A stretch of DNA of 64,000 nt, taken from Arthrobacter sp. ZGTC131. GTDB taxonomy: Bacteria; Actinomycetota; Actinomycetes; Actinomycetales; Micrococcaceae. A model generated the notes under the pieces. It ran no database searches and had not been told where the DNA came from. It worked only from the letters and a program-made list of their open reading frames with translations. Of this stretch, positions 17,039 through 25,062 are shown one piece after another. The translations under genes were made by a program, and so were the position numbers. Numbering within the stretch: position 1 is the stretch's first letter; each line of letters opens with the position of its first letter. Location of the stretch: positions 62,001-126,000 of the forward strand of contig NZ_PJIK01000004.1 in assembly GCF_002929275.1 (NCBI RefSeq). The letters are read 5' to 3'.

Positions 17039-18608
17039 GGGACGGCTGCTCAAGCATGCCGCGCCGTGACGCTTCCATTACCGATTCGAGCTGCGAATGG
17101 GTGCCCAGCTTGGCGAAGATGGCCTTCACGTAGCCGCGGCAGGTGTTCAGTGAGATGTCCAGCTTGCTGGCCACCTCCTTGGAGCCGTGCCCGCCTGCCA
17201 TCAGCCGGAGGACATCAAGCTCGCGGGGCGTCAGCACCGGACCTCCCAGTTCCACCGTCCGTACGGCCGGAGCCGGCTTCGGCGTGCTCATGCCCAGCTG
17301 GGCCACCAGGGACGGGTGGACCACCATGTTCCCGGCCCGCGCATACCGGAGCGTATCCAGCAGCGTGGAGAGCGAACCACCCTTGGGCAGGAAGGCGCAG
17401 ATGCCCATCGAAGCGGCGGTCCGCAGCGCATCCGGCGTCGGGTCGCCGGTCAGCATCACGATCCGGGTGTTCGGCGCATCGGCCAGGATGCGGGCAGCGG
17501 CGGTGAGGCCGTCGCCGTCGGGCAGGTGGTAGTCCATGATGACGACGTCGGGCTTGAGCGCCATGCTCTGCTCCACGCCGCTCTTGGCGGTGGTGGCCGA
17601 CGCGACGCTGCGGAGGTCCGGCTCGCGGTCCAGGGCGGCGGTCAGCAGCTCGGTGAACGTGCTGTGGTCGTCGATCGTCAGGATGCTGATTTCCCGGGCG
17701 TTCTGCACGGACAGTGCCGGCAGCGGTGCGTCGCCGTCGGCCATCTCAGAGGTGTCCTCGTCAGTGGCGGCGGTTGCCTGCAGCAGCCTGGCGTGCGCGT
17801 CGCGGAGGGCACGCCCCGGCAGGCAGCCGATCTCCTGGTCCATGACCCGGCGGCAGCGGCCGTAGGCCCGCAGCGCTTCCATGTACTGTCCGGATTCCTC
17901 CAGCCCCAGGACCAGCGCGGTCCAGGCCCGCTCGTTGATGGGATCATCCAGCAGCAGTTCGCTGGCGAGCGCCACGGCACGTTCGGGCTGGCCCACGGTG
18001 ACGGCGGCTTCGGCGGCACGGGCCTTGATGCTGGCCACCCGCGCCGAGTGCAGTGTGCGTTCCTCTTCCGCCCAGCCTGCCAGGAGCTCATCTCCGAGCA
18101 GCGGCACCGAGGCGATCTCCAGTGCCTTCTCGAGCAGCCGGAAGGATTCCTCCGAGCCGGCATGTCCGGCCTGCTTCAGGAGGTCATCGAACCGGTCCAG
18201 GTCAAGGTCCACCATGGTGCGGTCAATCATGTAGCCGCCGGTGACCGTGCGGAGCGCGCCGCCCTTGCCGGAGCCCGGCTGCAGGTGGCGCCGCAGGACA
18301 CTGACATAGCTTTCAAGGGTGGACAGGGCCTCGGCCGGAGGCTGCCCGTTCCACAGGACGTCGATCAGGTGGTTCTTGGACACCGGTGTGCCCAGCTTGA
18401 GCAACAGGAGCTCCAGCACCTGCCGGGGTTTGGGTCCGCCCAGCTCATGCGATCCGATCACCACGTCGCCGCGGCGGACCCGGAGCGGACCCAGGATGTT
18501 TATGGACAGTCGTGCTGACTGCCCACCTGCCAAAGTCGGTGGAAGGTACTCGTCTTCGTGAGCGACTCTGCCCGACCAGCGAGTGTCTTCTGCAACTGTC
18601 TGAACCAT
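17031..18608 (-). CDS. SARP/BTAD-receiver-LuxR fusion response regulator
   Basis: A 525-residue regulator combining modules normally found apart. Residues about 35-105 form an OmpR-like winged helix of the SARP type (GPKPRQVLELLLLKLG, STLESYVSVLRRHLQP). About 125-275 is a bacterial transcriptional activation (BTAD) helical repeat domain. About 300-415 is a receiver domain with acidic pair IDDH, phospho-Asp in VVIMDYHLPDGDG and conserved Thr in VMLTGDP. About 455-515 is a LuxR/NarL HTH (LTPRELDVLRLMAGGHGSKE). Several starts are possible; the ATG at 18608 was chosen because GTAGG precedes it, with 18629 and 18638 as alternatives. A kinase is coupled directly downstream. Confidence 0.85.
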   Translation of the reverse strand: MVQTVAEDTRWSGRVAHEDEYLPPTLAGGQSARLSINILGPLRVRRGDVVIGSHELGGPKPRQVLELLLLKLGTPVSKNHLIDVLWNGQPPAEALSTLESYVSVLRRHLQPGSGKGGALRTVTGGYMIDRTMVDLDLDRFDDLLKQAGHAGSEESFRLLEKALEIASVPLLGDELLAGWAEEERTLHSARVASIKARAAEAAVTVGQPERAVALASELLLDDPINERAWTALVLGLEESGQYMEALRAYGRCRRVMDQEIGCLPGRALRDAHARLLQATAATDEDTSEMADGDAPLPALSVQNAREISILTIDDHSTFTELLTAALDREPDLRSVASATTAKSGVEQSMALKPDVVIMDYHLPDGDGLTAAARILADAPNTRIVMLTGDPTPDALRTAASMGICAFLPKGGSLSTLLDTLRYARAGNMVVHPSLVAQLGMSTPKPAPAVRTVELGGPVLTPRELDVLRLMAGGHGSKEVASKLDISLNTCRGYVKAIFAKLGTHSQLESVMEASRRGMLEQPSHG

Positions 18609-19140
18609 CTGTGCACCTACTATCCCCATGAACTGCATTCCCCATGAATGGCTTGTCCTCATACTTGTCACTCGGCCAAGTAGGGGCACGAGTAGCGAGT
18701 ACTCGATTTTTGCCGGCAGGACTACTTGGATGCTCTTGCGGCCGGGGGCGACCACTTGCCTGCTGCCTGCCCGGGGACCCCCTGAGGACTTGGGGTAGGG
18801 CGTCCGTGGGGGTGCGGAAACACCAAGTTTTTCCCAAGCACACGGGGTTAGTTTTGTATTACCGCAGTTCCAGCGGTAATTAGGCGATCCTGGCCCCCGG
18901 AGGACCGCCAAATAACCATGAAATGGGTGATCCAATGACGCGGAACATGGCCGTGGCGGGTACAACCAAGTATTCCAAGTACCCGGCGTTGAGGGGCGTC
19001 CCGGGCGACTTCTGCGGTCAAAAATTTTTTGCTGAACGGGCCATTTCGTGTTTGCCGCAAAACTACCGGCAGGTAATCAGGCAACAGATAGCGGCAAATG
19101 TAGCCCTGCCGGCACCACTCCGACATCCACAGGCAGACCA
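18609..19140. other. 532-bp divergent intergenic region
   Basis: This region separates two signalling systems pointing away from each other and has no convincing gene. It contains the 10-bp palindrome CGAGTACTCG with an overlapping extra half-site (CGAGTA, about 18689-18705), close to the predicted start of the SARP-fusion gene, plus AT-richer stretches near 18840-18885 and 19010-19100. I could not assign promoters with confidence. Confidence 0.4.
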
Positions 19141-20736
19141 GTGAACCCGTCCAGCGCGCTGGGCGCGGAGATCCACTCCGTCCGCTTCCGGGTGCTGGCC
19201 ACGCTGCTGGTGTTCATGGCCGTGGGGCTTTTCGTATCCGGCGCCTTCACCCACGCCGCGCAACTGAAAACCCTCAATGACTACGTCAACACGGAACTCC
19301 AGGTACCCAGCAAGAACCTGGACGCCTTGGCCCAGCGGGGCCGGCCAAACTCCGGCGGCGCGGGCTACACCTCGCTGGAGGAGCTCTTTACCACCTACCT
19401 GCGCGGCGGCTCGCCCGGAGGTTACGAGTCGGTCATGACCTTGGTCCGGGGTGGCAACATCATCCTGCCCATCGAGCAACAGCGCACCAATCTGGGTTCT
19501 CGTGAGGTCATCCAGCGTGTCTGGGACTGGCGGGTTGCCGGCCAGACGGTGCTGAGGGACACGCAGATTGACGGCAGGCAGGTCCGGCTCGCCATCACCT
19601 CTGTCTCCCTGGAGGGCCGGCCTGACCAGGGGCTGTTGGTGGTTTCCAACGAGATCGGGGTCCAGCGCGCGGAAATCATCCAGTCCATGTGGATCTACGG
19701 CCTGGCTTCCCTGGCAACGCTGGCACTGGCGGGTGTGGTGGGGTACCTGGTCACCGGCCGGCTGCTGAGTCCCATCCGGCGGCTGCGGGAGGCCACCCAG
19801 AGCACCACGTTCGAGGACCTCACCAAGCGCGTCGAGGTGCCGGCGAGCACGGACGACGTCGCTCAGCTGGCCATGAACTTCAACCACATGCTGGAGCGGC
19901 TGGAGTCCGGCTTCGAGAACCAGGGCCGCTTCGTGCACGATGCCAGCCATGAACTCCGGACTCCCATGACCATCATCCGCGGCTACCTGGAACTGCTCCG
20001 CGCCGGGGATCCGGCCGACGTCGACCAGACCCGGGTGTTGCTGCTGGACGAGCTGGACCGGATGCAGGAGCTGGTGGATGACCTGCTGATCCTCGCCCGT
20101 AGCGGACGTCCCGACTTCATTTCCCCGGACTGGATCGAAACCGATGACTTCCTGGTAGGCGTCATGAACCGCGTCAAGGTCCTCGGCGAGCGCCGCTGGC
20201 AGCTGGACGCCACGCCCGGCGGCCTGTTCCGCGCGGACCGCCGGCGGCTGACCCAGGCCGTAGAGCAGCTCGCGGCGAACGCCGTGAAGCACACGTCGGA
20301 GGCGGACCGGATTTCGGTCGGAGCTGCTTGGGCGGAGAACGACGACGGCGACACACCGCCGGGCGCACGGCCTGGCCTTGCGAAGAACCTGGAGATCTGG
20401 GTGGCGGACACTGGCACCGGCATACCCGCCGAGGATCACGAGCGCATTTTCGAGCGCTTCGGGAAGGGCAGGAATTCCGCCGGCACCGAAGGCTCGGGCC
20501 TGGGCCTGTCGATCGTGAAAGCCATAGCCGAGGCCCACGGCGGCAGGGTCCGGCTCGAATCCGAGGAGGGCCAGGGGAGCCGCTTCGTGCTGATCATTCC
20601 GTCGGGAGGTGGTGACAGCAGCGGCGAAGAAAGCACCGGTGAGGCGGACAGCGCCGCTGACGACGTCGTCCATCTGCAGGTGAGGGGGCCGTCGTCGGGC
20701 ACTGAGATCCTGACCCAGGCCGGGGGCACGCCGTGA
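19141..20736 (+). CDS. sensor histidine kinase, OmpR-partner type
   Basis: A 531-residue membrane kinase. TM1 (VLATLLVFMAVGLFVSGAF) and TM2 (SLATLALAGVVGYLVTG) bracket an extracytoplasmic domain. HAMP, HisKA (FVHDASHELRTPMTIIRGYL) and HATPase_c (NAVKHTSEA, DTGTGIPAEDHERIFERFGK, GSGLGLSIVKAI) follow. The acidic C-terminal tail is low complexity. The frame has no ATG before TM1, so the GTG at 19141 is taken as start. Its stop overlaps the GTG of the response regulator by four bases (GTGA). Confidence 0.9.
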   Translation: MNPSSALGAEIHSVRFRVLATLLVFMAVGLFVSGAFTHAAQLKTLNDYVNTELQVPSKNLDALAQRGRPNSGGAGYTSLEELFTTYLRGGSPGGYESVMTLVRGGNIILPIEQQRTNLGSREVIQRVWDWRVAGQTVLRDTQIDGRQVRLAITSVSLEGRPDQGLLVVSNEIGVQRAEIIQSMWIYGLASLATLALAGVVGYLVTGRLLSPIRRLREATQSTTFEDLTKRVEVPASTDDVAQLAMNFNHMLERLESGFENQGRFVHDASHELRTPMTIIRGYLELLRAGDPADVDQTRVLLLDELDRMQELVDDLLILARSGRPDFISPDWIETDDFLVGVMNRVKVLGERRWQLDATPGGLFRADRRRLTQAVEQLAANAVKHTSEADRISVGAAWAENDDGDTPPGARPGLAKNLEIWVADTGTGIPAEDHERIFERFGKGRNSAGTEGSGLGLSIVKAIAEAHGGRVRLESEEGQGSRFVLIIPSGGGDSSGEESTGEADSAADDVVHLQVRGPSSGTEILTQAGGTP

Positions 20737-21611
20737 CGCGGATTCTGATCGCCGACGACGAGCCTCGCATTGCTGCCTTCCTCGCCAAGGGCCTTACGGC
20801 CGCCGGTTACACCACCACCCAGGTGTTCGACGGCGTGAAGGCGCTGGACTACGCCACCTCCGGCGAGTTCGACCTGATCATCCTGGACATCGGGATGCCA
20901 CGGATGGACGGCCTGGCGGTCCTCAGGAACCTCCGCGCCATGCAGTCCACCGTTCCGGTGATCGTGCTGACCGCTGCCGACAGCCTGGAAAACACGGTGG
21001 CCGCGCTCGACGGCGGGGCGGACGACTACATGACCAAGCCCTTCAGGTTCGAAGAGCTCCTCTCCCGCGTCAAGCTCCGGCTGCGCGGGACCCAAGGCGT
21101 GACCGCCACACCCTCCCTCGTTTGCGGCGACCTGACCTTGGACGTGAACCTGCGCACCGCGGAAATCGGCGGCCGCGTGATCGACCTGTCCGCACGGGAG
21201 TTCGTCATGGCGCGGACCTTCATGGAGAACGCGGGCCGGGTGCTGAGCCGCGAACAGCTCCTTAGCCGCGTGTGGGGCTACCACTTTGAGGGTTCCTCAA
21301 ACGTCGTTGACGTTTATGTCCGGTACCTGCGGCACAAGCTGGGCGCCGAACGCATCCAGACCATCCGGGGCGTGGGCTATCGCCTCATGTGCACGCCCGC
21401 CCCGGAGGCGGGAAAGGTGGCCGGCGAAACGCCCGGCAGCGAAGCGTCCGGCGGCGCCGGGGGCACCGCGCCCGGCGCCGCCGGCGGCCCACGCGGCGCT
21501 GAGGGCTCCGGCGACCGGCCCGGCGACTGGCCCTCGGACCAGCCGGGCGACCAGCCCGATAGCCGGGACCGCAACGGCGACCCCAACGGACAGGAGCCTG
21601 CCGCCGTGTAG
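20733..21611 (+). CDS. OmpR/PhoB-family response regulator with disordered tail
   Basis: A 292-residue regulator. The receiver domain has DDE at residues 9-11, the phospho-Asp in LIILDIGMPRMDG and the TKPF lysine. The winged-helix DNA-binding domain contains VVDVYVRYLRHKLG and IRGVGYRLM. The last 65 residues are a Gly/Pro/Asp-rich tail rare in the family. It is translationally coupled to the upstream kinase. Direct repeats just downstream of the gene, and similar ones at 37.2 kb, are candidate targets (inference). Confidence 0.92.
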   Translation: MTRILIADDEPRIAAFLAKGLTAAGYTTTQVFDGVKALDYATSGEFDLIILDIGMPRMDGLAVLRNLRAMQSTVPVIVLTAADSLENTVAALDGGADDYMTKPFRFEELLSRVKLRLRGTQGVTATPSLVCGDLTLDVNLRTAEIGGRVIDLSAREFVMARTFMENAGRVLSREQLLSRVWGYHFEGSSNVVDVYVRYLRHKLGAERIQTIRGVGYRLMCTPAPEAGKVAGETPGSEASGGAGGTAPGAAGGPRGAEGSGDRPGDWPSDQPGDQPDSRDRNGDPNGQEPAAV

Positions 21612-21616
21612 GCGGT

Positions 21617-21651
21617 GGATGAGAAGACTCTCATCCGCGTCTAATCCTTGC
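21617..21651 (+). promoter_or_regulatory. hairpin overlapping an 11-bp-spaced direct repeat
   Basis: GGATGAGA and TCTCATCC (21617-21636, 4-base loop) form a perfect 8-bp hairpin right after the regulator stop. TCTCATCC (21629) and TCTAATCC (21640) are also direct repeats at 11-bp spacing, the pattern bound by OmpR-type regulators. The 11-mer CTAATCCTTGC (21641-21651) recurs on the minus strand at 37242-37252, in front of the fibre operon. It may be a terminator, an operator for the next gene, or both. Confidence 0.4.
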
Positions 21652-21700
21652 CTCACCTTCGCCCCTCAGAGTGGAGACACGAATGAGGGGAGGCAAGCCG

Positions 21701-22186
21701 ATGAAGAAGTGGTCCCTGCTGAGCATTCCGTTGCTCGGACTTGCCAGCGTTTCGGTCTGGGCACAGGCCGTCGCCGGCGCCCCGGCTGACCAGTTCTCCG
21801 GCGTGGTTGTGCGCGAACCCTCCCCGCGGGACTCCGTCCTCAACATTGACGGCTTCACCAAGCGCCCCGGCGTGGCCCCTCTTGCCACGCCCAAGCCAAA
21901 ATCACCCTCGCTCAAGTCGGAGCCGCTCAGCCCCGCGACCTCGCCCGCCTCAAAGGCCACCGAGGCGCCGGACGCCGGCAACTCAGCTCCGGACGATTCG
22001 GTCATCGTGGAGCGCGTGGAACCTGCGCAGGTCACCTCCCCCGCGGTGGCCCCCACCGACGACTCAACGTCAAGAAATGACTCGAAGTCGTCCAGCAACC
22101 TCGATGACTCGACGTCGGGCACCATCCCCGATGACAAAGGCGGCCTCTCCGGAAACAAAGGCACCGGAGGTGGCAGCAATGACTAA
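21701..22186 (+). CDS. secreted Ser/Pro/Asp-rich protein of unknown function
   Basis: A 161-residue protein with a signal peptide (MKKWSLLSIPLLGLASVSVW) and a mature part rich in Ser, Pro, Asp and Lys that looks unfolded; the end is GGLSGNKGTGGGSND. The ATG at 21701 follows a strong GGGGAGG. I do not recognise a domain. It follows the OmpR-type two-component genes and precedes a putative operator-like repeat, so it may be a target of that system. Confidence 0.65.
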   Translation: MKKWSLLSIPLLGLASVSVWAQAVAGAPADQFSGVVVREPSPRDSVLNIDGFTKRPGVAPLATPKPKSPSLKSEPLSPATSPASKATEAPDAGNSAPDDSVIVERVEPAQVTSPAVAPTDDSTSRNDSKSSSNLDDSTSGTIPDDKGGLSGNKGTGGGSND

Positions 22187-22238
22187 GAGCCCGCGGCGGA
22201 AGCCTGAAGCAGATTCCCCTCTCACGAAGGAGCCCGTG

Positions 22239-22556
22239 ATGCACACCGACTTTCGCGATCTGTACGAACCGATTCCGCCGGAGCGATGGGGTCATGCCGG
22301 CGCGGGTCAACTCGGCCAGCCGTCCACCGTGACTGTCGATGATTCGGAACTCCATCAGCAGGTACTGGACATCATCCAGAGTGTGCTGGCCACCACTGAC
22401 GCCCGGTCCGAGGTTCGGCGCCGGCTGCTGCGCCACCTGGCGGAGAATCCGGGTCATCCGGAGCAGGCGCTCCTGGATCATCTGCGGGACAGGAACCGCC
22501 GCGGCGGGCGGTCACGCGCTGGCGGGCGCGGCCCGAGCCTGGATCCGCACGCCTAG
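22239..22556 (+). CDS. small hypothetical protein with a domain shared with the EAL protein at 37.4 kb
   Basis: A 105-residue cytoplasmic protein. The ATG at 22239 has an ideal AAGGAG six bases upstream; an alternative ATG at 22179 overlaps the previous gene by 8 bp and would add 20 residues. Residues about 41-85 (QQVLDIIQSVLATTDAR..., then ENPGHPEQALLDHL) align with residues about 36-80 of the degenerate EAL protein (CQVLELINDVLTDTAPEG..., ANPDEPERALLQHL). The remainder is basic and Gly/Arg-rich at the C-terminus. Function unknown. Confidence 0.65.
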   Translation: MHTDFRDLYEPIPPERWGHAGAGQLGQPSTVTVDDSELHQQVLDIIQSVLATTDARSEVRRRLLRHLAENPGHPEQALLDHLRDRNRRGGRSRAGGRGPSLDPHA

Positions 22557-22619
22557 CGGAACCCGCATAGCGCAAGCCATTCCCGCCTAGCGGAACCCCG
22601 CATACCCAAGCCATTACAG
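22552..22619. repeat. 34-bp imperfect direct duplication
   Basis: CCTAGCGGAACCC...CAAGCCATT units start at 22552 and 22586. The first copy includes the stop codon of the preceding gene. Its period differs from the 32-bp family and the core is not obviously related. Confidence 0.6.
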
Positions 22620-22630
22620 CCCACCAGCAG

Positions 22631-23026
22631 TCAGAACAGCAGCAGCACAAAGCCCCCCACCGTGCACAGAATGCCCACTGAGGTGAGGATCCAGCCCAGG
22701 ATCAGGACGGTGTTGTCATGCTTGGGCGGGCCCAGGCCCCAGCGGGAGGGGTGGCAGAGGTCGTAGTGGAGTTCCACCTCGTTGCCCGCCACGAGTCCCC
22801 GGGCGACGTCGGCGTCCACGAGGGTCTGGCGCGGCACGTCCTCCTGGTCGGTCCAGCGGAATCCGGTAAATCCGCCGGCCGTGTAGACCTCGCCCGTGGT
22901 GGTGGTCCAGGCGCAGCGCCGCCGGGCAATGATGAGGCCCCAGACGAGCAGCGGCACACCGGGAACAAACCCCACCCACGTCATCAATTCCAGGATGGGC
23001 CCCAGCGCATCCACCAGTCCGGCCAT
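22631..23026 (-). CDS. small membrane protein, unknown function
   Basis: A 131-residue protein with two hydrophobic segments: near residues 10-33 (LMTWVGFVPGVPLLVWGLII) and at the C-terminus (VLILGWILTSVGILCTVGGF). The hydrophilic region between them contains TTTGEVYTAGG and EVELHYDLCHPSRWGLG, resembling DUF3592-like two-TM proteins, but I would not name a family firmly. It is monocistronic and divergent from the PAP2 gene. Confidence 0.65.
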   Translation of the reverse strand: MAGLVDALGPILELMTWVGFVPGVPLLVWGLIIARRRCAWTTTTGEVYTAGGFTGFRWTDQEDVPRQTLVDADVARGLVAGNEVELHYDLCHPSRWGLGPPKHDNTVLILGWILTSVGILCTVGGFVLLLF

Positions 23027-23156
23027 GCTCCAACTCTATCGGCCAGCCGGCGCCGAATGGGCCGTCCTGGGCACCAGGCCGCGGGAAGGGACAGGCACTC
23101 CGTGCACCCACCCGGCGGACAGGCAGCTCCCAGCAAACTGTGACACCCTTGTTACG

Positions 23157-24068
23157 ATGACTTTCCAGCTCAGGGATCCCCAACGCAAGCAGGCAGCGGG
23201 CCGGACTCGCCTCGCCAGGGGCACCGGCTTCCTCTTTGCCGTGGCCACCCTGGCCTGTGCCACCGGGCTCGCGGCCACCTATTACTACTTTGTCCGCACC
23301 ACCACCGGGCAGTTCATCGACGAGTCCGCGCTGGTGGAGGCTGTGGACATCCACGGGCCTGCGGGCAAGGTCACCACCCGGTTCCTGGACTGGCTGCCCA
23401 CCATCTCACTGGTGATGGCCGCCGTCGTGGTTCTGTTGGTGACGGTGATTCACCGCCGATGGCGGGCCGCGGGCATTGCGGTGACGGCTTGCGTGGCGGC
23501 GAACATCGCCACGCAGGTGCTCAAGGACCTGCTGCCGGCGAGGCCGTACCGCGGCGTTGAGACGCTGGAGCTGAACTCGCTGCCGTCCGGGCACACCACC
23601 CTGGCGGCCTCGGCGGCTGCGGCCGTGTTCCTGATGGCTTCGCCGCGATGGCGGCCGCTGGCGGGTTTCGTGGGCGGCAGCTTCGCGATTGCGTCGGGGA
23701 TGTCCACCCTGGTCAACCAGTGGCACCGGCCGGCGGACGTGGTGGCGGCGTTCCTGCTGGTGGGCTGCTTCATGATCCCGGCGGGCTGGCTGATCATTCG
23801 CAACGACAGCCACGAATGGAGCGTCTGGGACGGCTTTAACGGGCACTGGGCCTCGGCGCGGCTGTGGATCGCGCTGCCCGTGCTGCTGGGGCTGGCGTCG
23901 GCCGCGGTGGCCGTGTACTCGCTGATCAAGATCGCCCCGGGCCTGAGCCAGGAGGGCAGCACCACCAACTACTTCTGGGCCGGCATTTCGCTGATCGTGA
24001 TCGCCGGGTATCTGGCCACCGTGGCCACGACGTCGCTGTTCGCGCACGCGGCCGGACGGCGGGGCTGA
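23157..24068 (+). CDS. PAP2-family membrane phosphatase
   Basis: A 303-residue membrane protein of the PAP2/undecaprenyl-diphosphatase superfamily with about six TM segments. The signature PSGHTT is intact (residues about 145-150), and the third motif keeps His and Asp (WHRPADV) but has Thr where SRxxxxxH normally has Arg. The first motif is KDLLPARP, one residue shorter than the usual K-x6-RP. The substrate is therefore uncertain. The ATG at 23157 lacks a good ribosome site, so the transcript may be leaderless. Confidence 0.8.
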   Translation: MTFQLRDPQRKQAAGRTRLARGTGFLFAVATLACATGLAATYYYFVRTTTGQFIDESALVEAVDIHGPAGKVTTRFLDWLPTISLVMAAVVVLLVTVIHRRWRAAGIAVTACVAANIATQVLKDLLPARPYRGVETLELNSLPSGHTTLAASAAAAVFLMASPRWRPLAGFVGGSFAIASGMSTLVNQWHRPADVVAAFLLVGCFMIPAGWLIIRNDSHEWSVWDGFNGHWASARLWIALPVLLGLASAAVAVYSLIKIAPGLSQEGSTTNYFWAGISLIVIAGYLATVATTSLFAHAAGRRG

Positions 24069-24189
24069 CAGGAGTGGTAGCCGCACCGTCTTTACATCCC
24101 CTGCGGCGGCGCCCACAATAAGTCGCACCACAGCCTCCACTGGAGCAGCGCGCTGTCACCGAATCCTGCACGAGCAGAGGGGTGCCGAC

Positions 24190-25062
24190 ATGAACGATCA
24201 GGCTGATCAGGCCGATGCGGACCGCGTCCTGAAGGAGAAGCACCGGGCCATGTGGGCGCAGGGCGACTACCCCGCACTGGCCAACGAGCTCATTCCGGAC
24301 CTCGGGGCCATTCTGGTGGAGGCGTGCCGGCTCAAACCGCGCCAGCGGGTGCTGGACGTCGGCGCCGGCGCGGGCAACGCGGCAATTCCCGCGGCCATGA
24401 TGGGTTCCGAGGTGGTGGCCAGCGACCTGACCCCGGAGATGTTCGACGCCGGCCGTCGCCAGGCAGCCGATCGCGGCGTCGAGCTGGAATGGGTCGAAGG
24501 CGACGCCGAGGCCCTTCCGTTCCCGGACAACGAGTTCGACGCCGTGATCTCCTGCCTTGGCGTCATGTTCGCCCCGCACCACCAGGCGGGCGCTGACGAA
24601 CTGGTCCGGGTGTGCAAGCCGGGCGGGACCATCGGGCTGCTGAGCTGGACGCCTGAGGGCTTCATCGGACAGATGTTCAAGACCATGAAGCCGTTCGCTC
24701 CCCCGCCGCCGCCGGGCGCGGAGCCGCCGCCGCTGTGGGGCAGCGAGGACCACGTCCGCGAGTTGTTAGGTGACCGCGTGACGGACATCCAGGCACGCAA
24801 GCAGAGAGTCACCGTCAGCAGCTTCCACCAGCCGGACGACTTTCTGCGCTACTTCAAGTCCCACTACGGCCCCACCATCTCCGTCTACAAGTCCCTCGCC
24901 GGCGACGAAGACAAGGTGAAAGCCCTGGACAAGGCCCTCACGGAGCTCGCAGACGCCTTCAGCGACGCGCACGGCGATGCCCCGGCACAGATGGACTGGG
25001 AGTACCTGCTGCTCACGGGCAAGAAGGTGCGCAGCGGAAACAACGCCAAGGCCGGGCAGTGA
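24190..25062 (+). CDS. class I SAM-dependent methyltransferase
   Basis: A 290-residue methyltransferase with VLDVGAGAGNAAIPAAMMGS (motif I), SDLTPEMFDAGRRQA and EGDAEALPFPDNEFDAVISC. GAGGGG precedes the ATG. It overlaps the following aminotransferase gene by four bases (GTGA), so the two probably act in one small-molecule pathway; the substrate cannot be deduced. Confidence 0.85.
   Translation: MNDQADQADADRVLKEKHRAMWAQGDYPALANELIPDLGAILVEACRLKPRQRVLDVGAGAGNAAIPAAMMGSEVVASDLTPEMFDAGRRQAADRGVELEWVEGDAEALPFPDNEFDAVISCLGVMFAPHHQAGADELVRVCKPGGTIGLLSWTPEGFIGQMFKTMKPFAPPPPPGAEPPPLWGSEDHVRELLGDRVTDIQARKQRVTVSSFHQPDDFLRYFKSHYGPTISVYKSLAGDEDKVKALDKALTELADAFSDAHGDAPAQMDWEYLLLTGKKVRSGNNAKAGQ

Noticed and set aside
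19063-20673. 536-codon open frame antisense to the OmpR-partner kinase
   Set aside because: The opposite strand carries the complete TM, HAMP, HisKA and HATPase signatures; the antisense frame has none.
22552-22619. 34-bp duplication as part of the 32-bp module family
   Set aside because: Different period and no match to the shared core.
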